The notes beneath the pieces are model-generated. The model did not search any database, had not been told where the DNA came from, and saw only the letters and a program-made list of their open reading frames with translations. From positions 310,001-374,000 of the forward strand of contig JANBVO010000010.1 of assembly GCA_030052745.1 (NCBI GenBank): a DNA stretch of 64,000 nt, read 5' to 3'. Each line of letters opens with the position of its first letter. The stretch's first letter is position 1. This document shows, piece by piece, positions 44,301 to 53,877 of this stretch. This stretch comes from Pleurostoma richardsiae. Its lineage: Eukaryota > Ascomycota > Sordariomycetes > Calosphaeriales > Pleurostomataceae. Both the position numbers and the translations under genes were made by a program.

Positions 44301-45956
44301 TCACGTAGAAGAAGAACCGCTCCACAAGTCCCGCCACATCTCCTTGAACCCGTACTTCGGCGCCTTGGAGTCGTACACTCGCGCACTCTTGGTCTCGATG
44401 TTAAACCGATCCAGTATGCCCCCCTGCCGAGCCGCAGCCCCCAGCGTCGAACTGGTCGGCCGCACCGCCCGCTCCTTGATGGCCTCAGCCAGCTGCGGCG
44501 CCACGTCGGCAAAGCACGCCTTGAGCTCGCGTTCCAGCGAGAAGTACGGCTTCTTGGCGAGGTCCGGCGCCATCAGGTTGTATGAACGCGTGAGTGCGTT
44601 GAGGTTCGCTACCGCGAGCTCCATGTACGACCGCTCTGTGGCCTCCCAGTCCGGGTCTCGGAACGGCTGCACGAGGCTGACCTCTGCCTCTCCGGCCGCC
44701 GCAGCTGGCGAAGGAGTGCCGGGCGCAGCGTCCGCGCCTGGCGGCGGTGCGGGCGGCTCCGGCAGGGCTTCCTGCCGGATAGCGACCATGACAGCGTCGT
44801 CGGTGGAGTTCGTCGGCACAGAGATCTGGTCCACGTTCCTCCGCCGCGGGTTGTGCGCCCTCTCGGCCTTGGCGTACTCGCCCGCCCTCGCCATCTGATC
44901 CTGCAGGCTTCCGCCTCGGCTGGCGATCATGCGCGCCGCGTGCCTCTTCCAGTCGCTGCGCAGCCTCTTCCGGAACACCTCCGCCGCCTTGACCAGCTCC
45001 TGCTGCTTCTCGATCCACGGCGGCACGATGTCCTGCCGCTTAATCATCTTATTCATGATGTACTCCGTCGTGTCGATGAACGGGTTGTCGGCGCGCGCGT
45101 CCCGCTCCACGCCCTTCCCGCGCGGTATGTTCTTGAACTGCCCCCTCGCGATGGCGTCCTCGATGCGCTCGTTGGCCAGCGCCGCCAGCCCCGAGATGGT
45201 GTTGGGCAGCGCGCGCGCCGCCGGCGCGAACCGGTCGCGGAACTCCCTCCGCATCGCCTCGCGCTCCGCCTCCGTCAGCCCGCTGTCGCCCCGGTCCTTC
45301 TCCTTCATCCCCATCCCCGCGTACGTCGCCGCCCGGTCCCGCGCGCTCGCCGCCTTGCGCCCCGGGCTCACCGCCGGCTCCCGGCGGAGCCGCATGTCGA
45401 CCGGCACCGACGGCTGCGGGATCCTGGGCTTGCCGCGCAGCCCGGGACGCAAGGGCTTGTGCGCGTCGTTGAGCATGCGCAGCACGGCGTCGGACTGCGA
45501 CTCCTCGCCGGCCCAGGGCTCCGCCGCCGCGGCGTGGCGCGTGCCCTCGCCCGCGGCGGCGGGGAACTTGGAGGTCACGCCGGCCTCGCGGAAGGCGGCG
45601 GCGTTCTCGGCGCGGAAGCTGGCGTCGGCGAGCTTATCGAGCAGGCGGTTCTTAAGCTCCTCGCTGAAGCCGGCGTCCTCGACGGCGCGGCGGCCGGACC
45701 TGCCGCCGGAGAGCAGGGCGTCCTCGGTCGCTTCTTCAAGGCGGCGGGCCATGGGGCCTGGCTCTGCCGTGGGTGCGGGACTCGATTCATGTGTCTCGTC
45801 GTGCTGTGTTCGCTGGGCATCGCTATGGGTATCGCTCTGAGCGGCAGGACTCGGGGTCTCGTGGGAATATGCTCGTATGGATGCCCGCGCTGGAGGGGGG
45901 AGCTGGAAGAGTTGTCTCCTGAGGCAGCGCCTGCAGAGGAACGGTGCCGTGGCCAT
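44301..45956 (-). CDS. Mitochondrial DUF1992 / DNAJC28-like protein
   Basis: Single exon of 551 residues. The N-terminus is a textbook mitochondrial presequence: Arg-rich, few acids, ending 'RAYSHE' ('FLCRRCLRRQLFQLPPP'). The DUF1992 signature lies at about residues 255-325: 'ANERIEDAIARGQFKNIPRG', then 'DNPFIDTTEYIMNKMIKRQD' and 'PPWIEKQQELVK'. This is the conserved domain of DNAJC28 and of short bacterial relatives. A long Ala/Arg-rich region separates the presequence from the domain, and a less conserved C-terminal part follows ('DWEATERSYMELAVANLNALTRSYNL'). No J-domain HPD is visible, as in other fungal members. Function is unclear; a mitochondrial chaperone-related role is inferred. Confidence 0.9.
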   Translation of the reverse strand: MATAPFLCRRCLRRQLFQLPPPARASIRAYSHETPSPAAQSDTHSDAQRTQHDETHESSPAPTAEPGPMARRLEEATEDALLSGGRSGRRAVEDAGFSEELKNRLLDKLADASFRAENAAAFREAGVTSKFPAAAGEGTRHAAAAEPWAGEESQSDAVLRMLNDAHKPLRPGLRGKPRIPQPSVPVDMRLRREPAVSPGRKAASARDRAATYAGMGMKEKDRGDSGLTEAEREAMRREFRDRFAPAARALPNTISGLAALANERIEDAIARGQFKNIPRGKGVERDARADNPFIDTTEYIMNKMIKRQDIVPPWIEKQQELVKAAEVFRKRLRSDWKRHAARMIASRGGSLQDQMARAGEYAKAERAHNPRRRNVDQISVPTNSTDDAVMVAIRQEALPEPPAPPPGADAAPGTPSPAAAAGEAEVSLVQPFRDPDWEATERSYMELAVANLNALTRSYNLMAPDLAKKPYFSLERELKACFADVAPQLAEAIKERAVRPTSSTLGAAARQGGILDRFNIETKSARVYDSKAPKYGFKEMWRDLWSGSSST

Positions 45957-46655
45957 TGCCGACTGAACTGCCTGCCGTCAATGGTAGCAGCGATGCACCA
46001 TCTCCAGCGTAAGGGAGAGTAGGAAAGGGTGAAAGGAAATAGGAAGATATTATACGATGAGAAACTTAGCAGCCCTTGATGACAGCTGCGTCTTCCCAAA
46101 GCTCCAACTATCGCCACTGCCGGCGATAAGATAAGAGAATCCGGAGGTAGGCCACCGAGATATGCTCACCGTGCATAAACAACCATGGAGCTCTTACGAT
46201 TCTTGGCTGCTGCAGGTTCAGGGCTGAATTATTGGCAATTGGCATTAGTTACTATCATTTTCAACAGAAAACGATATTACCAGGTGCATAGCGATGCATA
46301 GTTCTTTATCCCATAGCATGATGCAACACCACCTTATATACGGGTAGATGCCAGCACACCGATTCCTCAGTCAAGGCTCGTTCGAACGACGAACTGTGCC
46401 TCCTCAGAGGCAGACAGGGTATATATAGCCTGGAAATACCGAATTTTCCTGCCTTGGGGTAGACTCAGACGTCTCTATGCTATAGAATATCCGTCCCAAC
46501 GCCGCCCTATGCACCACAACGCCTATCTTTTCGACCTCTATGTGGCCGCACCTCTGGCTGCGAGATGCCGGGCCGGCCATCCCCTCCATACAGACATACA
46601 AGAAGACACCATAAGGTAAGGTACACACATATGTACAGATCTCTCCCACCGCGTC
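45957..46655. other. Intergenic, AT-richer
   Basis: 699 bp holding the promoter of the mitochondrial gene and the 3' UTR of the SGNH-like gene. It is lower in GC than the flanking genes around 46,170-46,320. No gene seen. Confidence 0.5.
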
Positions 46656-48589
46656 CTATCCCGTCCACGACCTCCCCCCGTGGGACTTGGCCTCCTGCGC
46701 GGCCGCCCACCGCCCCCGCAGGCTGTCGTTCTTCCTCACCATCTCCGCGCACTGCCGCGCCACCTCCCGTATCGCCCGCGACGAGAGCGTCAGCGGGGTG
46801 TGGAAGAGGTGCTGCTCCGGGTCATCGCACACCGCACGCGGCTCGCCGCCGTCGCCGCCCGCCTTGTCCGTCTTGTTCCCCTTGGCGCTCTTCTCGCCCT
46901 CGCCCTCGCCCTTCTCCTCTCCCTGCCCTTCCTCGCCCCGCTTCCCGTGCATCAGGTGCTTCTTCTTGTCCTTGGGTATCTTGTTCCACTCCGCCTCCGT
47001 CATCTTGTTGGCGATCACGTCATCCCCCCTGACGGCGCTCTCGTGCGGCACAGGGTCGCGCGCGGGCACGCACGGCGCCCGCACCTCGCGGAAGGTCGTG
47101 TTGAGGGGCCGCTCGCCGAAGCCCTTGGCGTCCTTGACCCACGCGGCGCGCATCTGCCGGTCCGCGATCAGGTCGAGCAGGTAGCTCGGCCCGTCGTGCA
47201 CCAGGCCGTCGCGCTGCGGGAAGCGCCTCTTCGGCGCCGCCGTCGGTGTTGATGACGGCGCTGCGTCGTCGTCGGCCGAGGAGGGCGTCGCGGCGTCGAA
47301 GTAGAAGGCCCCGTCGCGCCGCTGCTTGCCCTCGTCGTCGCGGGTCTCCTTGTGGCTGCTCATCTCGGCGTTCCCGCCGTCGGCGGCCTCGTCTCTGTTC
47401 TCGGAGGCGCTCTCTTCCGAGCCCTCCTCGGCCGGGTCGGGCGTCCGCACCCAGTCCATCAGCCGCGTGTACACGTGCATGTTCCAGTCGCTCGTCAGCT
47501 CGGCGGCGTTGCGCATCTGCTCCGCCCGCGAGTGCACGCGCGGTAGCTCCGGCCGCAGGTTGTCCCAGCCGGGCGTCATCGACGGGTCGAACAGCTTGGG
47601 AATGAACACGCGGAACGAGTCGACGGCGTCTGCCGCGGCGGAGGACGGCTGCGCCCCGCCGTCCTCGAGGGAGTGGTTCGAGTAGGCGATCGACTCCGGG
47701 TCCAGGGACGCCTGGTACAGCCGCTCCACGTTGGAGAAGATGTCGGCGGCCATGTCCTCCAGGACGGGCTTGCTCACCTCGCTGGGGAGTGAGGCCAGCG
47801 ACCAGACGTCCCAGGTGCCGAAGGAGAGGACCCAGAGGGTCTCCCTAGGGGGCCGGCTCGGCTTCTCGCTGGCGAGGAAGGCGGTCACTTGCATCTTCAG
47901 ATCTGCGACGTCCCACTGCGCCGGGTAGTGCTTCAGCAGGTAGGAGTAGTCCAGGCCCGGCTGCATGCTGTCTTCGGTGAGGCTGAGGACCTTATCCACG
48001 GTCGAGGCGTACAGGCCGTTCGAAGACAAGGACCAGCCGCTGCTGGTTGAGGGCACTAGGGAGATGTAGCTCGAGCAGTTCAGCTGTGGAGGCGTCAGTA
48101 CTGTGCAGGAAATTTCCGTGGTTCAACATTACGACCAGGTGTGGCCACGTTCAAACTGACCTCGTCGCACAGGGCCTCCGTCCAGGCCGGCCCGCTCTTC
48201 TCCTCATCCCTACCGCCCGACCACGGGGTGCCGATATCGTTCTCCCCAAAGACCACGATCCTGAGCCCGCCGCCCGGCCCGTCGTCCACGACGGTGGCGC
48301 CCTTGGCGCCCTTGCCCGCCTCGGGCGCGGCCTCCTGCGCGGGGCGGCCGGCCCCGCGCCATATGCTGTCGTAGGCGTGGCCGAAGGAGATCTGGGACAT
48401 GTGCTGGGGCGCGAACTTCATGACGAGGATGAGCAGCACGAGGAAGGCGGCCAGGTTGAGCAGGACGCGCGGGCCGCCGCGCAGCACCCGGTTGGAGAAG
48501 AAGCCGAGCACGGGGCGGACGCCGGGGACGGAGTAGTAGGAGGGCGCGCCATTTGCAACCATGTCCGCTCGCGGGAGCGGCTTGTTCAT
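46656..48589 (-). CDS. SGNH-like type II membrane protein
   Basis: Exons 48161-48589 and 46656-48083 with a 77-bp intron 48084-48160 (GTCAGT...CTCCACAG), giving 618 residues. A short cytosolic tail is followed by one membrane segment near residues 42-58 ('VLLNLAAFLVLLILVM'), so the bulk should face the lumen or outside. Two blocks resemble SGNH/GDSL hydrolases: 'RIVVFGENDIGTPW' at the place of block I, where the nucleophile Ser is replaced, and 'LWVLSFGTWDVW' at block III. A 'DGLVHDGPSYLLDLI' stretch may correspond to the DxxH block. A long acidic and Lys/Glu-rich insert (~350-530) is probably disordered. It is a predicted SGNH-fold protein, perhaps without hydrolase activity. The 48,589 start was preferred over a second Met ten codons in. 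Confidence 0.7.
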
Positions 48590-50601
48590 AGCCTTCCCAG
48601 ACGAGAGAGTGGGGGAGGTTGGAGAGAAGGCAGAGGTGCCTGTAGGGATGGATCCTGCTGGGATGCTGATGTTGCGGGTTTATGGTGAGTCCTGCATGGG
48701 GCGGGCGTGTCAAGGGTGAGTGAGTAATGTGCGAGTTTGCTGCTGCTGCTGCTGCTGCGGCTGCTGTTCTCTTCGCGGGATCGTGAGAGGAACACGGACC
48801 ACCGTAGGGCACAGCAAGATGAGGGATGACACCGTCGGCCTTGGATTGGCTGGCGGAGCGAACTCGGGTAGCCGAGTAACGCGGCGGAGGATGGGATGTG
48901 GCGCCGACCTCCTGACTGCAAGGAGAGAAATAAACTCGATGTGGTAGATGATGAAATCCACTCGACCGCCGGAAAAGATTCACTCTATCGTCGCCGCCCT
49001 GTTGCGGCCACGGTGTTGGGCGGCGATTATCACGACGTTGCGTCGACTGCCTCTTTCGGCTTCGACGATGCGGGAGGCGGCCGGTGCCAAGACTGCGCCA
49101 AGCCGGGCAGAGAGACGGTCGCCAAGAGGGGGAGCGGATACGCCGGATCCGGGGAGATTTCTGCAGAGGCTGAGCGTCGCCCTCAGGAAGTGCCAAACTC
49201 GAGGGGATTCGGTGCGAGCAGGAAATGCTGCGATCGGTGATAGTCAAAAAGGGAACCGACGAGAGAAAAGGTACATATGAAAAATATTATTCAGAAGGGA
49301 GGGTGAGAAGGAAAGGCTGAAATGAACCCCAAAGACTGGGGACTTTCATCGGACTTGGCTGGCGTCTGCGGGAACAAGATCGACACGGCATCCTTGGCCC
49401 CAGACAGCGAAAAATAGCAAAAGCCGATTATCCATCGCCCAGCCCGCCCAGCCAGCCCGGTCCGTCCAAGCCCAAGCCCAGAAAGGCTTCACTGTTTTCC
49501 CTCCATTTCGAGTTTCAACGACCTCCCCACCCTGCCACCCCCCGCTGACGGCCCTCGCTCGTACCGGTACGCGCAACCCTCTTCGTTTGTATCGCACCCG
49601 CCCGAGTCAGGCGCAGCGGTACCTTGGGACCCCTCTGCGTTACGCACCCTGCGAGACTCGTCCGAATGAAGAGCAAAGCAGCCGGCGGGAGTTTCCAGCT
49701 CACAACGGGCGACAGCACCACAGTGGAGACGCGCGAATGGGGGCGCGGGCGTCGTCATCCTGTGGAGCTGGGAGCCCCTGACCCTGCAGACAGCCGACCG
49801 ACTGCATTCGTACGCTCTCGGGGGTCTCCCCCGTAACTCCCCACAAGCCGAAGGCTCGCTCGAACTCCCAAGGACTCGTGGCAGGGAGAAAGACTCTGTC
49901 GAGTGCCGAGACAAGGCGGCGTCGTCAGGTTGCATCGACGCCTGTCTCAGCTCCCGCTTGCGGCTTCAACCTCCAAGTCGAATGCACTCAGGGTTTATCA
50001 GTAGCCGGGTAGCCCAGGCGAGGCAGACTAGACGAACTGGACGAGTTCGAGAAGACAGACGGACGCATTTCAGCTGTCCGTCTTATTTCCAGCCGCACCC
50101 GAAAGGGAGGCATATCGCTCATGATCCACCTGCTGGGCCACGTACCCGCGAGTCTCGAACCAGGGCCGCAAATTCCCCGGGAAATAAAACATGAATGGAT
50201 CGCGTGGCCGACGACGCTCCTCGCCCAAACTAACATGCCTTACGTTGACGATGTTTCACCATCGAAATGTTAGACCAAAACGATAGAAGCTGCTTATGGC
50301 AAGGTGTAGGGCCATTCCCTGCGCCAGTCTCGTTACTATTCATAACATCGATCTTATCACTGTGACGGAATCTAATATAGAGCTTAGAGGTCTTGAGATC
50401 TTGAGTATCGGTCAACATGCTCGTACGCGTGTCAACAAGACGATACCTAGTAAGGAGAGAAGAGAAAATGCTGCAATAGACTGGGAAGCATTAGTCTAAA
50501 CCCATCCATACCGCATGCCTCCGAAGGGAGACGAGATGTAACTACGATGGTGAGCAGGCTATGCAACCCAGGCCCTCCCTCCGAGACCGCCGCGTCACCC
50601 C
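48590..50601. other. Intergenic, about 2 kb
   Basis: Contains the promoter and leader of the SGNH-like gene, including a CTG tract at 48,739-48,766, and the 3' flank of the small membrane-protein gene. Open frames at 49,489-49,935 and elsewhere are not recognisable. No tRNA could be folded from the GGTTCGA-like sites near 50,150. Confidence 0.45.
48739..48766. repeat. CTG/CAG triplet tract (non-coding)
   Basis: About nine CTG-type units with one GGC interruption, lying 150 bp upstream of the SGNH-like start codon. This is probably in its leader or promoter, since no gene seems to read through it. Confidence 0.85.
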
Positions 50602-51114
50602 CTAAGCCCGCAGCGTCTCCATCGCGGCCCCAGCCACGCCCAGCCCGGCGAACACGGTGAAGGGGATCTTCTGCGGGAACCCGGAGCCGAACTCCGGGTC
50701 CACCCCGGCCGCGCCGGGGAACCAGCTCGCCGCCAGCCCGGCCACCCAGTAGACGGAGCCGGTGAAGGCCGCGACCAGCAGCGAGTCGCGCGCCACGGCG
50801 GGCGGCGTCCCGGCCACGAGGTAGGGCCGCCAGGCCAGGAAGAGGGTGGCGGCGCCGAGGAGGCTGCTCAGGGCGATGGTCTGGCCGTCGTGGAACCTGG
50901 TTTTGTAGATGGGGTGTGAGCGAGGGCGTCCCGTGGGGGAAGATAAGGGGAGGGATGGATGGCAAGTACGGTCAGGTAGGTATGCCGGTAGAGGCACTTA
51001 CTTGGCATGGGGCGGCCATCGCGGGTTGAAGATGTGCGTGTGGTTCCAGTCGGCGATCCAGGCGCCGGCGAGCAGCGCGACAGAGTCGAGGGTGAGGAGG
51101 ATGCGGCCCAGCAT
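50602..51114 (-). CDS. Small DUF6640-like multi-pass membrane protein
   Basis: Exons 51002-51114 and 50602-50896 with a 105-bp intron 50897-51001 (GTAAGT...AAACCAG), giving 135 residues. The join restores the family sequence 'WNHTHIFNPRWPPHAK|FHDGQT'. Four hydrophobic segments are visible: residues ~3-20, ~48-65, ~78-95 and ~113-130. Charged residues are few. This compact fungal family is often annotated only as hypothetical (or 'acetyltransferase' by transfer, for which I see no motif). It probably sits in an internal membrane; its function is unknown. Confidence 0.85.
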
Positions 51115-53877
51115 CTTGATAACCGGTTTTCTTTCTTTGTCCCTTCTTGTCGTATTTTAATTGTTTGTCTTTTGAATTCCCTTTTGGCCTTCAATTGTCC
51201 TATTTGTGAGGCTCTTATATGGTCCTTCACAAAGTGCCTGTGCGGTCGGCGCGGCTCAGTCTTTGAGGCCGGTCGCCGAGCGTGGTGATCTCATCGCCTG
51301 CCGAAACACGGGGCACAATAACCTGCAACTCTTGTGATTCGACGGCGGCTGTACAGTCAATATACACAGGGCAGGATTGGATATGCGCATATTAAAGCAG
51401 GCTTTGCAAGTGATAGAGAGCCGAGGTATGATCCATGATACGCTGTGAGGGCATCTATCATGTCTTCAGATGCACTTAGCATATTGAACGCACCTGTCGG
51501 TACCACATGAGCAGGATGTGTAGACAGGTATACGTAGGTACACGTGAGGTATCAGACTCCGGCCAATCTATTAGGACACGCTGGAGAACAGAGACACCTT
51601 GAGTTGGGATGAGGCATCTCGCTCTTCCTGGTGCTTACCGCATTACAGGTTGGTCGGTAATGTGGTGAATTGTCCAGTCACAGAGTCGCTCTTTAGGAGT
51701 CACACATTGGCAGACATCGCTACGTGTCAATAGAGAAAAGACTCACATAATTAAATACCCCGAGACTCGTTTGCCCTGCCTGCTGCCTGTGGAAGCTTTC
51801 TAGCAGCAAAAAGGGGTGGCAAGACGTGCTTGTGTGCTGGCAGCGCCGGCAGCAATCCTTCGAAAAAATTCGGGCTGCCAAACTGCCTAGCGGTACGTAG
51901 GTACATTCATGGCTGCTGCCCGCCAATTCACCCGCCTATCAGCTGCTCCTCCTCCTCCCAGCAAAACTCCCCGGTGATCAACCTTCGTCGGCAGAAGCAC
52001 AATCTCGAGACACTCACCCGCCAACATCTTCTCCCTCTATACCGTCTCCTTTCGCCGTGTTTACGCGAAAGGATTTGAAGTCATTTCTCCGCAGGTAAGT
52101 CGTACTTTTCCTCACCCACCGACCACCGACGTCAAAGGGTAAAAAGATCTGGGAGGAAGAGAAATCGCTCGAAAACATCGTCCCACTGCCCTCCCCCTCC
52201 TCCGCCTCTCCGCAATCCTCTACTCGCCCGCCCGTCACATCACCCGCCGGCCGTCGACAGCAGGCTATGTGCACCTCTGTCTCGCTGTCTCACATCCTTC
52301 TTCCCATTCCTGCTTCACATCCCGCTCGCCGCCCATCATTTGCCGTTTCCCAGTCTCCTCGCCCCAAAAAGAAAGGTGAAAAGCGCCTTTCGCCGCAACT
52401 CGTTCTTCACGTCCTCTCGGCGGGGCCAACCCCAAGCTCGCACGCGTGCGGGGCCACCTAAACCGCCTGGTCCCTTTTTTCTCCGCTCTTCAGTTGATCG
52501 CAGGCTGCGACAGGCTGCTGCTTGCGACAAGCCTAGTCACAGTCGCGGTTGACGGCGACGCCTCACCGAAGCAAGTTTAATCGGGAATAACTGACAGATT
52601 TGGTGACAGAGACACAGGCGCAGATGGAACGCTATGGCCCTGCTGCCTGAGACTGCTCCCGGCCTCGCCTGGGTTCGCCGCCTCGTTTGAGAAGCACGCC
52701 TGCTCGACTACGGAACCAGGCGCCTGGTTTTTCAAAGGACGGTCTTTTATGCCTCGTCGCCCACCGCTCTCTATGTTGTCACTTCACGGTCACTCCCACA
52801 TCGCCGGGCTCGTCTACCTCGCCGCCTCACGATCACCTCGAAATTTTCAAGAAAAAAATGCCGGAGTCACGGCACCAGCGGCCAGACACCAATCTTTCAA
52901 TCTATGTCCACCTCCCGGCATGTTCAACACCGCCAGAGACACAAAACACCGGAGCAACATTCACAAGCATGTAGGCAAGCCCTATTTCAAAGATTCATCC
53001 ATTGAGACCCGAAGGCTTGGGAAGCTGTCTCAGCTCTTCCAACGCCTCCTTCAAGTCATCATCATCGCCCTCCATAAAAAAGCCTGGGCCACCTTGCCCG
53101 AGCCAGATCCGTCGATGATGGCCGGGGGAGGATATGGCGGCAACATAAGGTGCAGCGCGCGAACCAACGCAGCAACGGCTGTCCGCGACATAAAATGCAG
53201 TCTCTCCATGGCTCCTCCGAACCGACCCCAGATCATTTTCCTTCCGGATCCATGCTTCGCCAACCAGCCCCAACCCTGGGCCCAGGGTCGACAGGCGAAA
53301 AGTTCGAGACACTTCCGTCTCCATGCCGGAGGAAAGCCGAATAATGTACAAGAGACAAATAATCTACAAGAAGAGAGATGAGGGGTCTTAGCGTCCTCCA
53401 AGTGTGGGAGGCAGCGCGGGCCCACGCGATACCCATTCCGCCGAGGCGAGCTCGCCGGGAATTGTGAAGAGGGCGTTGGGCTGTTGGCCAACGCAGGTTC
53501 GAGACCCTCTCATATTAACATCGATGTGCAGCAGGTGCCCGCGATCGAAAATAATCCTACAAGGACGAAGATGATACAAGTTGAGTATTAGCGGAGGCGA
53601 CGGCAAGAGGGTCAGGCGTGTTGGATCCCTCATCAAGTGGCAACGGCAAGATGCCGGGTCGATACTCTGACACACAGCTCACTGCTGCGAAGCACTGGAC
53701 GAGCGAACCAGTGGCCCGCCGACCGTATGAAGAGGGCAACGGCAGCCGCACACATCGAGAAGACGATGACAAGCGAAGAATGTGAAGGATGGAGACGGGG
53801 TAAATGCGCGACGGACATCCAGGAGGCGGATGCTCTCTGCAGGGGCGAAGTGGCCCCAGCAATGGTACGCTTCTCCC
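51115..53877. other. Intergenic, possible untranslated transcript leader
   Basis: 2.76 kb between the small membrane-protein start and the BET-protein stop codon. On the plus strand a CT-rich promoter-like stretch (51,940-52,090) ends in a near-ideal donor, CGCAG|GTAAGT at 52,094/52,095. The downstream frames (for example 52,749-53,381, plus) show no domain. The last 500 bp probably belong to the long 3' UTR of the BET gene. A spliced non-coding or short-ORF transcript is possible but not shown. Confidence 0.35.

Noticed and set aside
44853-46022. 389-codon plus-strand frame opposite the DUF1992 gene
   Set aside because: It is antisense to a conserved mitochondrial protein and has extreme Arg/Leu/Pro composition; no domain.
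50140-50200. GGTTCGA-like sequence on the minus strand, possible tRNA
   Set aside because: The T-arm does not pair and no acceptor or anticodon stem could be formed.
53470-53520. GGTTCGAGACCC sequence, possible tRNA T-loop
   Set aside because: The stem bases flanking the loop are not complementary and no cloverleaf fits upstream.
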